Source: Prosthecobacter sp. SYSU 5D2 (GTDB lineage Bacteria > Verrucomicrobiota > Verrucomicrobiia > Verrucomicrobiales > Verrucomicrobiaceae). Taken from it: a stretch of 64,000 bases of DNA. The DNA lies in NCBI RefSeq assembly GCF_039655865.1, contig NZ_JBBYXL010000008.1, forward strand, positions 124,001-188,000. Reading direction: 5' to 3'. Each line of letters begins with the position of its first letter. Position 1 is the stretch's first letter. Under the pieces are notes generated by a model, which made no database searches, was not told the DNA's origin, and was given only the letters and a program-made list of their open reading frames with translations. The position numbers were made by a program, and so were the translations under genes. This document shows positions 18,502-26,320 of this stretch, one piece after another.

Positions 18502-19950
18502 ATGACCTCCACCCCAGATTCCCTTCAGCAGGCCACCCGCCGTCATTTCTTCAGCCAGTGCGGCATGGGGATCGGCAGTGTGGCGCTGGCATCCATGATG
18601 GCTGAACGGGGGCTGAGTGCCGCCAGCGCCGCGGCCCAGCCAGGACCGGGAGTGCCGGTGAAGGGTAATCACCCGGCGAAGGCAAAGAACGTCATCTTTC
18701 TGTTCATGGCAGGCGGCCCCTCCCAGTTGGAACTGTTTGATTACAAACCGGTGCTGCAAAAGCTCAACGGCCAGCCTATTCCCCAGAGCTACATCGAAGG
18801 GAAGCGGTTCGCCTTCATGGGCACCAGCCACGGGGTGAAGCTGCTGGGCACGCGCAAGGAATTTAAACGTCGCGGCCAAAGCGGCACCTGGGTGAGCGAG
18901 ATGCTGCCCTATACGGCGGGCATTGCGGATGACATCAGCGTGGTGACAACCTGCCAGACGACGCTTTTCAACCACGCCCCGGCCAAGCTTTTCATGAACA
19001 CCGGCAGCGGCCAGTTTGGCCGGCCCAGCATGGGCTCCTGGGTGACTTACGGCATCGGCAGCGAATCCAGCGACCTGCCCGGCTTTGTCGTGCTGCAAAG
19101 CGGACCGCGCGGACCGCGCGGCGGTGCCGTGAACTGGGGCAGCGGATTCCTGCCCACCACCTACCAGGGCGTGCCGCTGCGCAGCCAGGGCGAGCCGATC
19201 CTGAACCTCACCACGCCTGCCAGTGTGAATGCGAGCAGCCAGCGAAAGGTCATCGAAACCGTGCGCGAGATGAATATGAAACGCCTGGTGGCCACCGGCG
19301 ATGATGAGATCCAGACCCGCATCAATGCCTATGAAATGGCCTACCGGATGCAATCCAGCGCGCCGGAGCTCATTGACATCCAGGGCGAGTCCAAGGCCAC
19401 GCTGGACCTGTATGGCGTGGATCCGAGCCAGCCCTCCTTTGCCCGCAACTGCCTGCTGGCCCGCCGCCTGGTGGAGCGCGGCGTGCGCTTTGTGCAGCTC
19501 TACCACACCAACTGGGACAGCCACGGCGGCAAGGGCGAGACGCTGGAAGATGACTTCCCCAAAGTGGTGCATGATGTGGACCAGGGCTGCGCCGCACTGA
19601 TCCATGACCTGAAATCACGCGGCCTGCTGGAAGAAACACTGGTTATCTGGGGCGGTGAATTTGGCCGTACTCCGATGGGCGAGAACCGTGAGAAGACGGG
19701 CCGCAATCATCACATTGACGCCTTCACCATGTGGTTCGCCGGGGGCGGCATCAAACCTGGGCAGACCTATGGCCAGACCGATGAGCTGGGCTTTGACGGA
19801 GTGGAGCAGAAAGCGCATGTGCATGACATCCATGCCACCATCATGCATCTCCTCGGCCTGGATCATGAAAAACTGACTTTCAAATTCCAGGGCCGCGATT
19901 TCCGCCTGACGGATGTGCATGGGGAGATCCTGCATGGGCTGCTGGCTTAG
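18502..19950 (+). CDS. DUF1501 family exported protein
   Basis: A 482-residue DUF1501 protein, a family of the alkaline-phosphatase/sulfatase-like superfamily abundant in Planctomycetes and Verrucomicrobia. A twin-arginine-like leader (ATRRHFFSQCG) precedes the body. Typical motifs are [47 protein letters not shown] and VIWGGEFGRTPMGE, with HHIDAFTMWFAGGGIK before the end. Such genes usually pair with a DUF1549/DUF1553 gene, as happens with the second copy at 46695-48110. Here no partner is adjacent, which is unusual. ATG at 18502 gives the leader. The stop codon touches the left arm of an inverted-repeat element. Confidence 0.92.
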   Translation: MTSTPDSLQQATRRHFFSQCGMGIGSVALASMMAERGLSAASAAAQPGPGVPVKGNHPAKAKNVIFLFMAGGPSQLELFDYKPVLQKLNGQPIPQSYIEGKRFAFMGTSHGVKLLGTRKEFKRRGQSGTWVSEMLPYTAGIADDISVVTTCQTTLFNHAPAKLFMNTGSGQFGRPSMGSWVTYGIGSESSDLPGFVVLQSGPRGPRGGAVNWGSGFLPTTYQGVPLRSQGEPILNLTTPASVNASSQRKVIETVREMNMKRLVATGDDEIQTRINAYEMAYRMQSSAPELIDIQGESKATLDLYGVDPSQPSFARNCLLARRLVERGVRFVQLYHTNWDSHGGKGETLEDDFPKVVHDVDQGCAALIHDLKSRGLLEETLVIWGGEFGRTPMGENREKTGRNHHIDAFTMWFAGGGIKPGQTYGQTDELGFDGVEQKAHVHDIHATIMHLLGLDHEKLTFKFQGRDFRLTDVHGEILHGLLA

Positions 19951-20066
19951 TACAGTACTCCTCACTCTCAGAGTGAGGAGATTTGGGGATCGTTAGCAGG
20001 AGCGGGAGGATGATAAAAATCGTACCTTCAGAGAAACATCACTCGGAGAGTGATGAGTACTGTACT
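19949..20066. repeat. REPIN-like element: paired inverted palindromic arms
   Basis: The left arm (19949-19980) and right arm (20035-20066) are inverted copies over 30 bp with three mismatches, separated by 54 bp. Each arm is made of two palindromes: AGTACAGTACT, and a longer hairpin around CACTCTCAGAGTG (left) or CACTCGGAGAGTG (right). Two of the three differences between the arms are at bases that pair with each other (C-G in one arm, A-T in the other), so pairing is kept. The left arm begins on the DUF1501 stop codon. No transposase is present. There is no T tract, so it is a poor intrinsic terminator. Confidence 0.8.
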
Positions 20067-20110
20067 CTTGGCGGGATTGGGAAGCCGTGCCACAATGAGC
20101 CAAGATCCCC

Positions 20111-21403
20111 ATGCGCTACACTCCCCTGCCCGCTGAGCTTTTCGCCACCAACCGCCAACGCCTGGCGGCACTCCTGCCACCTGGAGCGCTGGTCATCCTG
20201 CATGCCAACGACGTGCTGCCCACCAATGCGGACGGGACGCTGGGGTTTGTACAAAACAGTGATTTATATTATCTGAGTGGAGTGGACCAGGAGGAGACCA
20301 TCCTGCTGCTTTTCCCGGATGCACCGGACCCAAAGATGCGGGAGATGCTCTTCGTCCGGGAGACCAATGAATACATCGCCCTATGGGAGGGGGAAAAGCT
20401 CACCAAAGAGGCGGCGACCGACCGTTCCGGCATCAGCCGGGTGCACTGGCTGCAGGAGTTTGAGACCCTGTTCCGCCAGGTGATGTGCCAGGCCGGGGCC
20501 GTGTATCTGAACTCCAACGAGCATCCTCGTGCGAGCATTGCTGTGGAGACGCGGGAAAACCGCTTCACGCACCGCTGCCTGCGGGAGTATCCGCTGCATG
20601 ACTACCGCCGCCTGGCCCCGCTGATGCATGACCTGCGCTGCGTGAAGCAGGCGGCCGAGGTGGAGGCGCTGAGGGAGGCCATCCGCATCACGGACGAAGG
20701 CTTCCGGCGTGTTTTAAAGTTTGTTAAACCGGGAGTTCATGAATTTGAAATCGAGGCGGAATTCGCCCATGAATTCATCCGCCAGCGTGCTCGCGGATTT
20801 GCCTACACGCCCATCATCGCCAGCGGGGCCAGCGCCTGTGTGCTGCATTACATCACCAACCATGGCCAGTGCCGGGATGGCGAGCTGCTGCTGCTGGATG
20901 TGGCAGCCAACTATGCCAACTACAATGCCGACCTGACCCGCACCATTCCCGTGAACGGCACGTATTCTGCCCGACAGTGCCAGGTGTATTCGGCTGTGTT
21001 ACGCATTTTCCGTGAGGCCTGCCAGATGCTAAGGCCAGGCGTGTTGATCCGGGAATATCAGGAGGAAATTGGCAGGCTGATGACCTCTGAGCTGGTCGGC
21101 CTCGGCCTGCTGGACCGGGATGCCGTGGAAAAACAGGATCCCGACCGGCCGCTTTATAAGAAGTATTTCCCGCATGGAACCAGCCATCTGCTGGGCATTG
21201 ATGTCCACGATGTCGGCCACACCTGGAAACCCATCCAGGCCGGCATGGTCTTCACCGTCGAGCCCGGCATTTACATCCGTGAGGAGGGCATTGGCATCCG
21301 GCTGGAGAACAACCTCCTGATCAGTGAGTATCAGAATACCGATCTGATGGCGGACATCCCGATTGAGGCGGAGGAAATCGAGGAGCTGATGGCCGGGAGG
21401 TAG
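20111..21403 (+). CDS. Xaa-Pro aminopeptidase (aminopeptidase P family, M24B)
   Basis: A 430-residue metallopeptidase with the N-terminal creatinase-like domain (VQNSDLYYLSGVDQEETILLL) and a C-terminal pita-bread domain. The dinuclear metal ligands are visible: Asp in LLLDVAANYANYNADLTRT (two), His in FPHGTSHLLGIDVHD, Glu in FTVEPGIYI and Glu in GIRLENNLL. It removes the N-terminal residue from peptides with proline in second position, in the cytoplasm. Length agrees with E. coli PepP (441). ATG at 20111, 45 bp after the repeat element. It converges on rpsF with a shared terminator between. Confidence 0.93.
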   Translation: MRYTPLPAELFATNRQRLAALLPPGALVILHANDVLPTNADGTLGFVQNSDLYYLSGVDQEETILLLFPDAPDPKMREMLFVRETNEYIALWEGEKLTKEAATDRSGISRVHWLQEFETLFRQVMCQAGAVYLNSNEHPRASIAVETRENRFTHRCLREYPLHDYRRLAPLMHDLRCVKQAAEVEALREAIRITDEGFRRVLKFVKPGVHEFEIEAEFAHEFIRQRARGFAYTPIIASGASACVLHYITNHGQCRDGELLLLDVAANYANYNADLTRTIPVNGTYSARQCQVYSAVLRIFREACQMLRPGVLIREYQEEIGRLMTSELVGLGLLDRDAVEKQDPDRPLYKKYFPHGTSHLLGIDVHDVGHTWKPIQAGMVFTVEPGIYIREEGIGIRLENNLLISEYQNTDLMADIPIEAEEIEELMAGR

Positions 21404-21446
21404 GCCTTCCTGGAACGCACGCGGGACGCGTGCGCTCCACAAACAC

Positions 21447-21477
21447 AAAAAACCCCGGCTTGGGGGCCGGGGTTTTA
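21447..21477. terminator. Bidirectional terminator between aminopeptidase P and rpsF
   Basis: A perfect stem (AAAACCCCGGC with GCCGGGGTTTT) with a short TTGGG-type loop, A-rich on one side and T-rich on the other. It can serve both convergent genes. Confidence 0.9.
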
Positions 21478-21498
21478 AAAGGGTAGCTGCAAGCGCAA

Positions 21499-21783
21499 TT
21501 AGCGGCGCTGATAATACTGCTGATAGACGTTTTCGTTGAGCTTCAGCTTGGCGCGGAGGGAGTCCAGGGCGGGGCCGTCGGCCTCGATCTGGAAGTTCAC
21601 GAAGTAGCCGCTCTCCACGTGACGTGGATTGTAGGGGAACTTGCGTTTACCGATCTGGTCAATCTGCTCGAGCTTGGCACCGGACTGCTCCATGTCACGG
21701 CCAATGCCGCTGACGAGCTGTTCGACGGTTTCTTCTTTGCCCTTCATGTCGAGGACGATCATGGCTTCATATTTGCGCTTCAT
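21499..21783 (-). CDS. rpsF: 30S ribosomal protein S6
   Basis: A 94-residue bS6 protein. It begins MKRKYEAMIVLDMKGKEE and contains GAKLEQIDQIGKRKFPYNPRH and SGYFVNFQIEADG. In the ribosome it pairs with S18 on the 30S platform. Last gene of the minus-strand set prs-rplY-pth-rpsF, 22 bp after pth. The usual rpsF partners (ssb, rpsR) do not follow within the window. ATG at 21783. Confidence 0.96.
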   Translation of the reverse strand: MKRKYEAMIVLDMKGKEETVEQLVSGIGRDMEQSGAKLEQIDQIGKRKFPYNPRHVESGYFVNFQIEADGPALDSLRAKLKLNENVYQQYYQRR

Positions 21784-21805
21784 CTGTGTGTGTTCGGGTG
21801 GAGGT

Positions 21806-22426
21806 TTACGGTTGTTCTTCTTTGCGGTTGAAAAGATTCATGGCCGTCTCAAGGCCGGACTGGCACGCGAGGCGGACTGCATCTGTAGCACGTTGAATGA
21901 TGATGGCGAGTTCTGTACGCTCATCTTCACGAAATTTTCCAAGGACGTGGCCGACGAGCCTTTCGCCAGCGGGCCGCCCTGAGGGGGTGGAGATGCCTAA
22001 CTTTAAACGTGGAAAGGCGTCTGAACCCAGGGAACGGATCATGGATTTGAGGCCGTTGTGACCACCGGCAGAGCCTGAAAGACGCATTCTCATGCGGCCC
22101 AGAGGCAGGTCCACATCATCATAGACGACCAGAGATTCCTGGACCGGAATCTTGTAAAACTGGCTGACGGCCAAAACGGAGCGGCCGCTGTCGTTCATGA
22201 AGGTGGTGGGCTTCAGCAGGATGGCACCAGGAATTTTTGCCACCCAGCCGTGCCAGCGTTTTTCTTCGGTAAAGGAAACGCCTGAAAGCCGCGCCAGCTC
22301 ATCTGCCACCATAAATCCGATGTTGTGACGGGTGTCGCGGTATTCGATTCCGGGATTGCCGAGTCCGATGATGAGCCTGGGTTTCAGGCCGCCATCGGTG
22401 CGGGGAGTTGTTTCATCACCAGGCAC
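21806..22426 (-). CDS. pth: Peptidyl-tRNA hydrolase
   Basis: A 206-residue enzyme that releases tRNA from peptidyl-tRNA dropped off ribosomes. Family motifs: LIIGLGNPGIEYRDTRHNIGF with the catalytic His in RHN, LLKPTTFMNDSG, VVYDDVDLPLG and GSAGGHNGLKS. The start is GTG (22426); no ATG occurs before the conserved GLGNPG, so a rare initiator is needed. Thirteen extra N-terminal residues precede the usual start. It lies between rplY (32 bp upstream) and rpsF, an order common across bacteria and consistent with co-transcription. Confidence 0.95.
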   Translation of the reverse strand: MPGDETTPRTDGGLKPRLIIGLGNPGIEYRDTRHNIGFMVADELARLSGVSFTEEKRWHGWVAKIPGAILLKPTTFMNDSGRSVLAVSQFYKIPVQESLVVYDDVDLPLGRMRMRLSGSAGGHNGLKSMIRSLGSDAFPRLKLGISTPSGRPAGERLVGHVLGKFREDERTELAIIIQRATDAVRLACQSGLETAMNLFNRKEEQP

Positions 22427-22458
22427 CGGCGGCGGCTGAGGTCAGCTCAAACAGGGTT

Positions 22459-23070
22459 TTACTTCTTGGCAGCCTTGGCCTTGGGTGCAGCGGCGGCAGG
22501 GGCTTCTTCAACCACCTTTGGCTCTTCGCACATGATCAGGACGACATCATCAGCCAGCTTGGCACGGACGCCTTCAGGAAGCTTCAGGTCACCCACATGA
22601 ATGCCTTTGCCGGTCTGGAGGTCAGAGATGTCCACTTCGATGGCATCAGGAAGATCCTTCGGCAGGCAGCGCACTTCCAGAGTGTGATGAATGGCTTCGA
22701 TCAGGCCGCCAGCCTTGGCACCCGGGGATTCACCCACAAGGTGAAGAGGAGCATGGGCGTGAATTTCTTCATCCATGGCGATGGCGTGGAAGTCCACGTG
22801 AAGAATGCCGCCACGAAGATGATCATGCTGCACTTCCTGCACCAGGGCGAGCTGCTCCTTGGAATCAATCTTCAGGCTGACCAGGATATTGTCAGAAGCG
22901 CTGCTTTCGATGAGCTTGGTGAAAGACTTGGCGTCCACCTGCACATTCGTAGGCTGGGTCTTGCGGCCATAGATCACCGCTGGGATGGAACCGGCCTTGC
23001 GCAGGCGGTTGACGGAAGCAGTGCCTTCACTGGTTCGGGATTGAGCGATGATATCGAGGATTTTAGCCAT
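22459..23070 (-). CDS. rplY: 50S ribosomal protein L25 (general stress protein Ctc type)
   Basis: A 203-residue bL25/Ctc protein. The N-terminal 5S rRNA-binding domain contains SVNRLRKAGSIPAVIYGRK and VQEVQHDHLRGGILHVDFHAI. It is followed by the C-terminal TL5-type beta domain (EVRCLPKDLPDAIEVDISDL) and an Ala/Lys tail (AAAPKAKAAKK). ATG at 23070 gives the standard MAKILDIIAQSR start; a longer reading is unlikely. It sits 64 bp after prs and before pth, a classic order. Confidence 0.95.
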   Translation of the reverse strand: MAKILDIIAQSRTSEGTASVNRLRKAGSIPAVIYGRKTQPTNVQVDAKSFTKLIESSASDNILVSLKIDSKEQLALVQEVQHDHLRGGILHVDFHAIAMDEEIHAHAPLHLVGESPGAKAGGLIEAIHHTLEVRCLPKDLPDAIEVDISDLQTGKGIHVGDLKLPEGVRAKLADDVVLIMCEEPKVVEEAPAAAAPKAKAAKK

Positions 23071-23134
23071 GGCCGTTAGTTCTTCTGAACAGTATGTTAG
23101 AGGGGAAAAGGGCCGCGAGGATACGCGGCATTTT

Positions 23135-24067
23135 TCAGATGTCAAAGAGAGATGTGACAGACTCGTTGTCGTGAATGCGCCGGATGGCCTGGGCCAGCAG
23201 TGGGGCGATGTCCAAAGTGGTCACCTTATGTCCCTGCGCCTGCGGGGTGGAATTGGTGGAGAAAAGCTCCAAAATGGGCGATTTGGAAATGCGGCTGTGG
23301 CCCTTTTCCCCCAGGACTGCGTGGGAAACGCCGGCGTAGATGGCTTTGGCCCCGTGCTTCAAAAGCAGCTCTGCGGCGGCCGTGAGCGTGCCGGCGGTTT
23401 CGGTGAGGTCATCCACGAGCAGGACATTTTTTCCATTCACATCGCCGATGACATTCAGTGCCTCCACCTCCTCGGCGCTGACGCGGTTTTTGGCGACGAT
23501 GGCCATGGGAGCTTTCAGGGCCTTGGCGTAGGCATGGGTCATTTTAATGCCGCCGACATCCGGTGAAACGACGACGAGATCCTCGATCTGCCGTTCTTTG
23601 ATGGCCTTCATGAGAACTGGACCGGCGTAAAGATGGTCCACCGGAATGTCAAAGAAACCCTGAATCTGCCCGGCGTGCAGATCCACCGTCAGGACGCGGT
23701 TCACGCCGCTGGCGACGAGCAAGTTGGCCACAAGCTTGGCGGTAATGGGCACACGGGGTCGGTCTTTGCGGTCCTGGCGGGCATAACCAAAAAAGGGCAG
23801 CACGGCGGTGATGCGGTGGGCGCTGGCACGGCGCACGGCATCCACCATGATGAGCAGTTCCATCAGGTTCTGGTTGGTAGGCGGACAGGTGGGCTGGACA
23901 ATGAACAGGTCACTGCCCCGGATGTTTTCGTGAATCTGGACAAAAGTCTCCCCGTCAGGGAAAGTGGTGAGCGTGGCCTCACAAAGCTTTGTATCGAGGT
24001 TTTCACAAATCAGGCGCGCCAGTTCGGGATGCGCTGATCCACTCAAAATCTTCAAATTGTCCGTCAT
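23135..24067 (-). CDS. prs: Ribose-phosphate pyrophosphokinase
   Basis: A 310-residue class I PRPP synthase. It contains FPDGETFVQIHENIRG, the ATP/metal region PPTNQNLMELLIM, the flexible loop PFFGYARQDRKDRPR and SPDVGGIKM. The PRPP-binding loop is VLLVDDLTETAGT. It makes PRPP from ribose 5-phosphate and ATP for nucleotide, His and Trp synthesis. ATG at 24067 matches the family start (MTDNLKILSGSAHPELA). First gene of the prs-rplY-pth-rpsF set. It diverges from a CorC-type gene across 149 bp. Confidence 0.97.
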   Translation of the reverse strand: MTDNLKILSGSAHPELARLICENLDTKLCEATLTTFPDGETFVQIHENIRGSDLFIVQPTCPPTNQNLMELLIMVDAVRRASAHRITAVLPFFGYARQDRKDRPRVPITAKLVANLLVASGVNRVLTVDLHAGQIQGFFDIPVDHLYAGPVLMKAIKERQIEDLVVVSPDVGGIKMTHAYAKALKAPMAIVAKNRVSAEEVEALNVIGDVNGKNVLLVDDLTETAGTLTAAAELLLKHGAKAIYAGVSHAVLGEKGHSRISKSPILELFSTNSTPQAQGHKVTTLDIAPLLAQAIRRIHDNESVTSLFDI

Positions 24068-24216
24068 GTGCGCGGAAGTAGGCGTGCTGGCGGGGGAAAT
24101 CAACCTCCGTTCCACAGTACCTTTGATAACTGTGCGGGCCGCCGGTGATGAGGCCGGTTCAGTGGCCGCCCTGCGTCTTGCATCACCTGTTTTCCTCTCT
24201 TAAATGGAAATGCCCC

Positions 24217-25536
24217 ATGTCATCCATTGTAACGGAACTTCTCATCCTTTTTGGTCTTCTGCTGATCAATGGCATCTTTGCCATGGCGGAAACGTCCCTC
24301 ATCTCCGCCCGGCGTACCCGGCTTGAAATGTTGGTCCAGCAGGGGCAGGCCAGCGCTAAGCGAGCCATGGACCTGCAATCCAATCCTGGCATCTTTCTCT
24401 CCACCGTGCAGGTGGGGATCACTTTGGTGGGGATCGTGGCGGGTGCGGCCAGCGGCGCAGGCCTGGCCAGGGAACTCCAGCCCTGGATGGCCATGGTTCC
24501 CTGGCTGGGGCAGTGGGCACCAACGTTGAGCATGGTCATCGTTGTTTCCTTCATCACCTTTATGAGCGTGGTCATGGGCGAGCTGCTGCCGAAGCGCCTG
24601 GCCATCCATGCGCCGGAGCGCTGGGCCGCTGCCCTGGCAGGACCGATGACGCGCATCTCCACCCTTGCCTCCCCCATCGTCCGCCTGCTGGATTTTTCCA
24701 GTGATACGCTGGTACGTCTTTTTGGGGTGAAACCAGGGGATGAACCGGTGATGTCCGAGGAGGAGGTCAGGGCCTACATCATCCAGGGCCATCAGGCGGG
24801 TGCCCTGAAGAGCCACGAAAAGGACATGCTGGAAAGCGTACTGGAGCTGGATGACATGACGGCCTCCGACCTGATGACGCCGAAGCCGCAGATTGTCTGG
24901 ATCAATCTGACAGAGAGTCTGGAAGAAACACGCCGCCAAATGGTCGAAGGGGCGCATTCCTATTACCCGGCATATCAGGGCACACGGGACAATGTGCAGG
25001 GCATGATCTCGGTGAAGGATCTCTGGAAACACAGCGAACCCGGCAAACTGCCCGCGCTGGAACCGCTGCTCATCAAACCGCTTTTTGTACCTGAAAGCAT
25101 GCCTGCGGCGCGCGTCATCGAGCAGTTTCGCAAAAACAACCGGCACCAGGCCTTGGTCATTGATGAATTTGGCGCCATCCAGGGGCTGATCACCATGAAC
25201 GACATGATGGAGGCCATCGTCGGCATCATGCCGGATGATCCCGCAGGGGAGCCGCCTTCGGCCAGGCAGCTGGATGACGGCTCGTGGATCGTGGAGGGAC
25301 AGGCAGAAATGGAAGATGCGGCTGAATTGACCGGCCTGCCACTTCCTGCCACTTTTGATGATGATGATTACCGCACGCTGGCCGGCTTTGTCATGCACAT
25401 GCTGGGCCATGTGCCGGCAGAGGGAGAAAACTTTGACTGGCAGGGATTCAAGGTGGAGGTGATTGATATGGACCGGCAGCGTATTGACAAGGTGCGGGTC
25501 GTTCCGCCTTCCGGCAGCCCGGAATCCGTCGTGTAG
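24217..25536 (+). CDS. CNNM/CorC-HlyC family membrane protein (CBS pair)
   Basis: A 439-residue protein with an N-terminal CNNM (DUF21) membrane domain (about 1-190: MAETSLISARRTRLEMLVQQG, FLSTVQVGITLVGIVAGAASG, GELLPKRLAI). A CBS-domain pair follows (DLMTPKPQIVWI and KNNRHQALVIDEFGAIQGLI), then a C-terminal CorC_HlyC domain (DGSWIVEGQAEMEDA, TLAGFVMHMLGH). Family members are linked to magnesium/cobalt export or resistance; the haemolysin name is historical. ATG at 24217. A second member of the family lies at 56831-58252. It is followed after 142 bp by the phosphate transport pair. Confidence 0.93.
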   Translation: MSSIVTELLILFGLLLINGIFAMAETSLISARRTRLEMLVQQGQASAKRAMDLQSNPGIFLSTVQVGITLVGIVAGAASGAGLARELQPWMAMVPWLGQWAPTLSMVIVVSFITFMSVVMGELLPKRLAIHAPERWAAALAGPMTRISTLASPIVRLLDFSSDTLVRLFGVKPGDEPVMSEEEVRAYIIQGHQAGALKSHEKDMLESVLELDDMTASDLMTPKPQIVWINLTESLEETRRQMVEGAHSYYPAYQGTRDNVQGMISVKDLWKHSEPGKLPALEPLLIKPLFVPESMPAARVIEQFRKNNRHQALVIDEFGAIQGLITMNDMMEAIVGIMPDDPAGEPPSARQLDDGSWIVEGQAEMEDAAELTGLPLPATFDDDDYRTLAGFVMHMLGHVPAEGENFDWQGFKVEVIDMDRQRIDKVRVVPPSGSPESVV

Positions 25537-25605
25537 GAAACCGACGCTACAGCAAACTGATTCCGGAGGTCCTACAAAGAGGGTTTTTTTGGGACAGAGA
25601 GAATG

Positions 25606-25625
25606 TTACAGAATTGACACATTAA
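25606..25625 (+). promoter_or_regulatory. Possible Pho-box-like or promoter motif before DUF47-PiT
   Basis: TTACA, TTGACA and TTAAG follow one another closely about 55-75 bp before the DUF47 gene. They could be a -35 region (TTGACA) or loosely resemble tandem PhoB/PhoP half-sites. No matching -10 was found at 16-18 bp. Weak, noted because of the phosphate-transport gene behind it. Confidence 0.2.
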
Positions 25626-25678
25626 GCCTGCTCTGCTCCATCTGCGTTACCCGCTCAGCGCAGCGGCCTTGACCACCC

Positions 25679-26308
25679 ATGATCTCCCTGCAGAAGCTTT
25701 TTGGAAAAAACGACATCTTCTACGATTTGCTGGAAGCCAGTGCCGCAGAGGCACTGCACAGCGTGCAGGCTCTGGACAAGCTCATCACCCAGCCCGCAGC
25801 TGCCCAAAGCCTGGATGAGCTGATCCTGACCCGCCGGAAGGACAAGAAGATCACCGAGCAGATCAACGAGGCCCTGTGCCGGACTTTTGTGACGGAGCTG
25901 GACCGCGAGGACATTGAAGCGCTTTCCAACGTGCTCTACAAGATCCCCAAAACGGTCGAAAAAATCGCCGAGCGTGTGATCATCACCGAAGGCAGAATCA
26001 AGGATGTGGATTTCAGCCGGCATCTACAGATGATGGAGGAGGCCACCACCACCGTGGTGACCATCGTCAAGGAACTGCGCAAAAAAATGCACCTGGAGCG
26101 TGTGAAGGACCTGAATGCGAAGCTCCAGCACATCGAGGGCGAGGCGGACAAACTCATGATGGAGCTCCTCAAAGAGCTCTATGCCGGCCAGCGTGATCCC
26201 ATCCAGACCATCATCCTGAAGGACCTGTATGAGCTCATGGAAAAGGTCTATGACCGCTGCCGGGATGCCGGTAACGTGGTCTCTCACATTGTGCTGAAGT
26301 ATTCCTGA
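25679..26308 (+). CDS. DUF47 family phosphate transport accessory protein (PhoU-like)
   Basis: A 209-residue all-helical protein of the DUF47/PhoU-like family, matching typical length. It shows DIFYDLLEASAAEALHSVQA, RRKDKKITEQINEALCRTF, DREDIEALSNVLYKIPKTVEKIAER and a helical tail ending MEKVYDRCRDAGNVVSHIV, a family hallmark. These proteins are nearly always encoded with PiT phosphate permeases and are thought to regulate them; they resemble half of PhoU. It lies 12 bp before the PiT gene on the same strand. ATG at 25679. Confidence 0.93.
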   Translation: MISLQKLFGKNDIFYDLLEASAAEALHSVQALDKLITQPAAAQSLDELILTRRKDKKITEQINEALCRTFVTELDREDIEALSNVLYKIPKTVEKIAERVIITEGRIKDVDFSRHLQMMEEATTTVVTIVKELRKKMHLERVKDLNAKLQHIEGEADKLMMELLKELYAGQRDPIQTIILKDLYELMEKVYDRCRDAGNVVSHIVLKYS

Positions 26309-26320
26309 CCGCCCGTCCGC

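Noticed and set aside
19949-20066. The inverted arms read as a transcription terminator
   Set aside because: There is no T tract after either hairpin and the two-palindrome arm structure is unlike the clear terminators elsewhere in the window.
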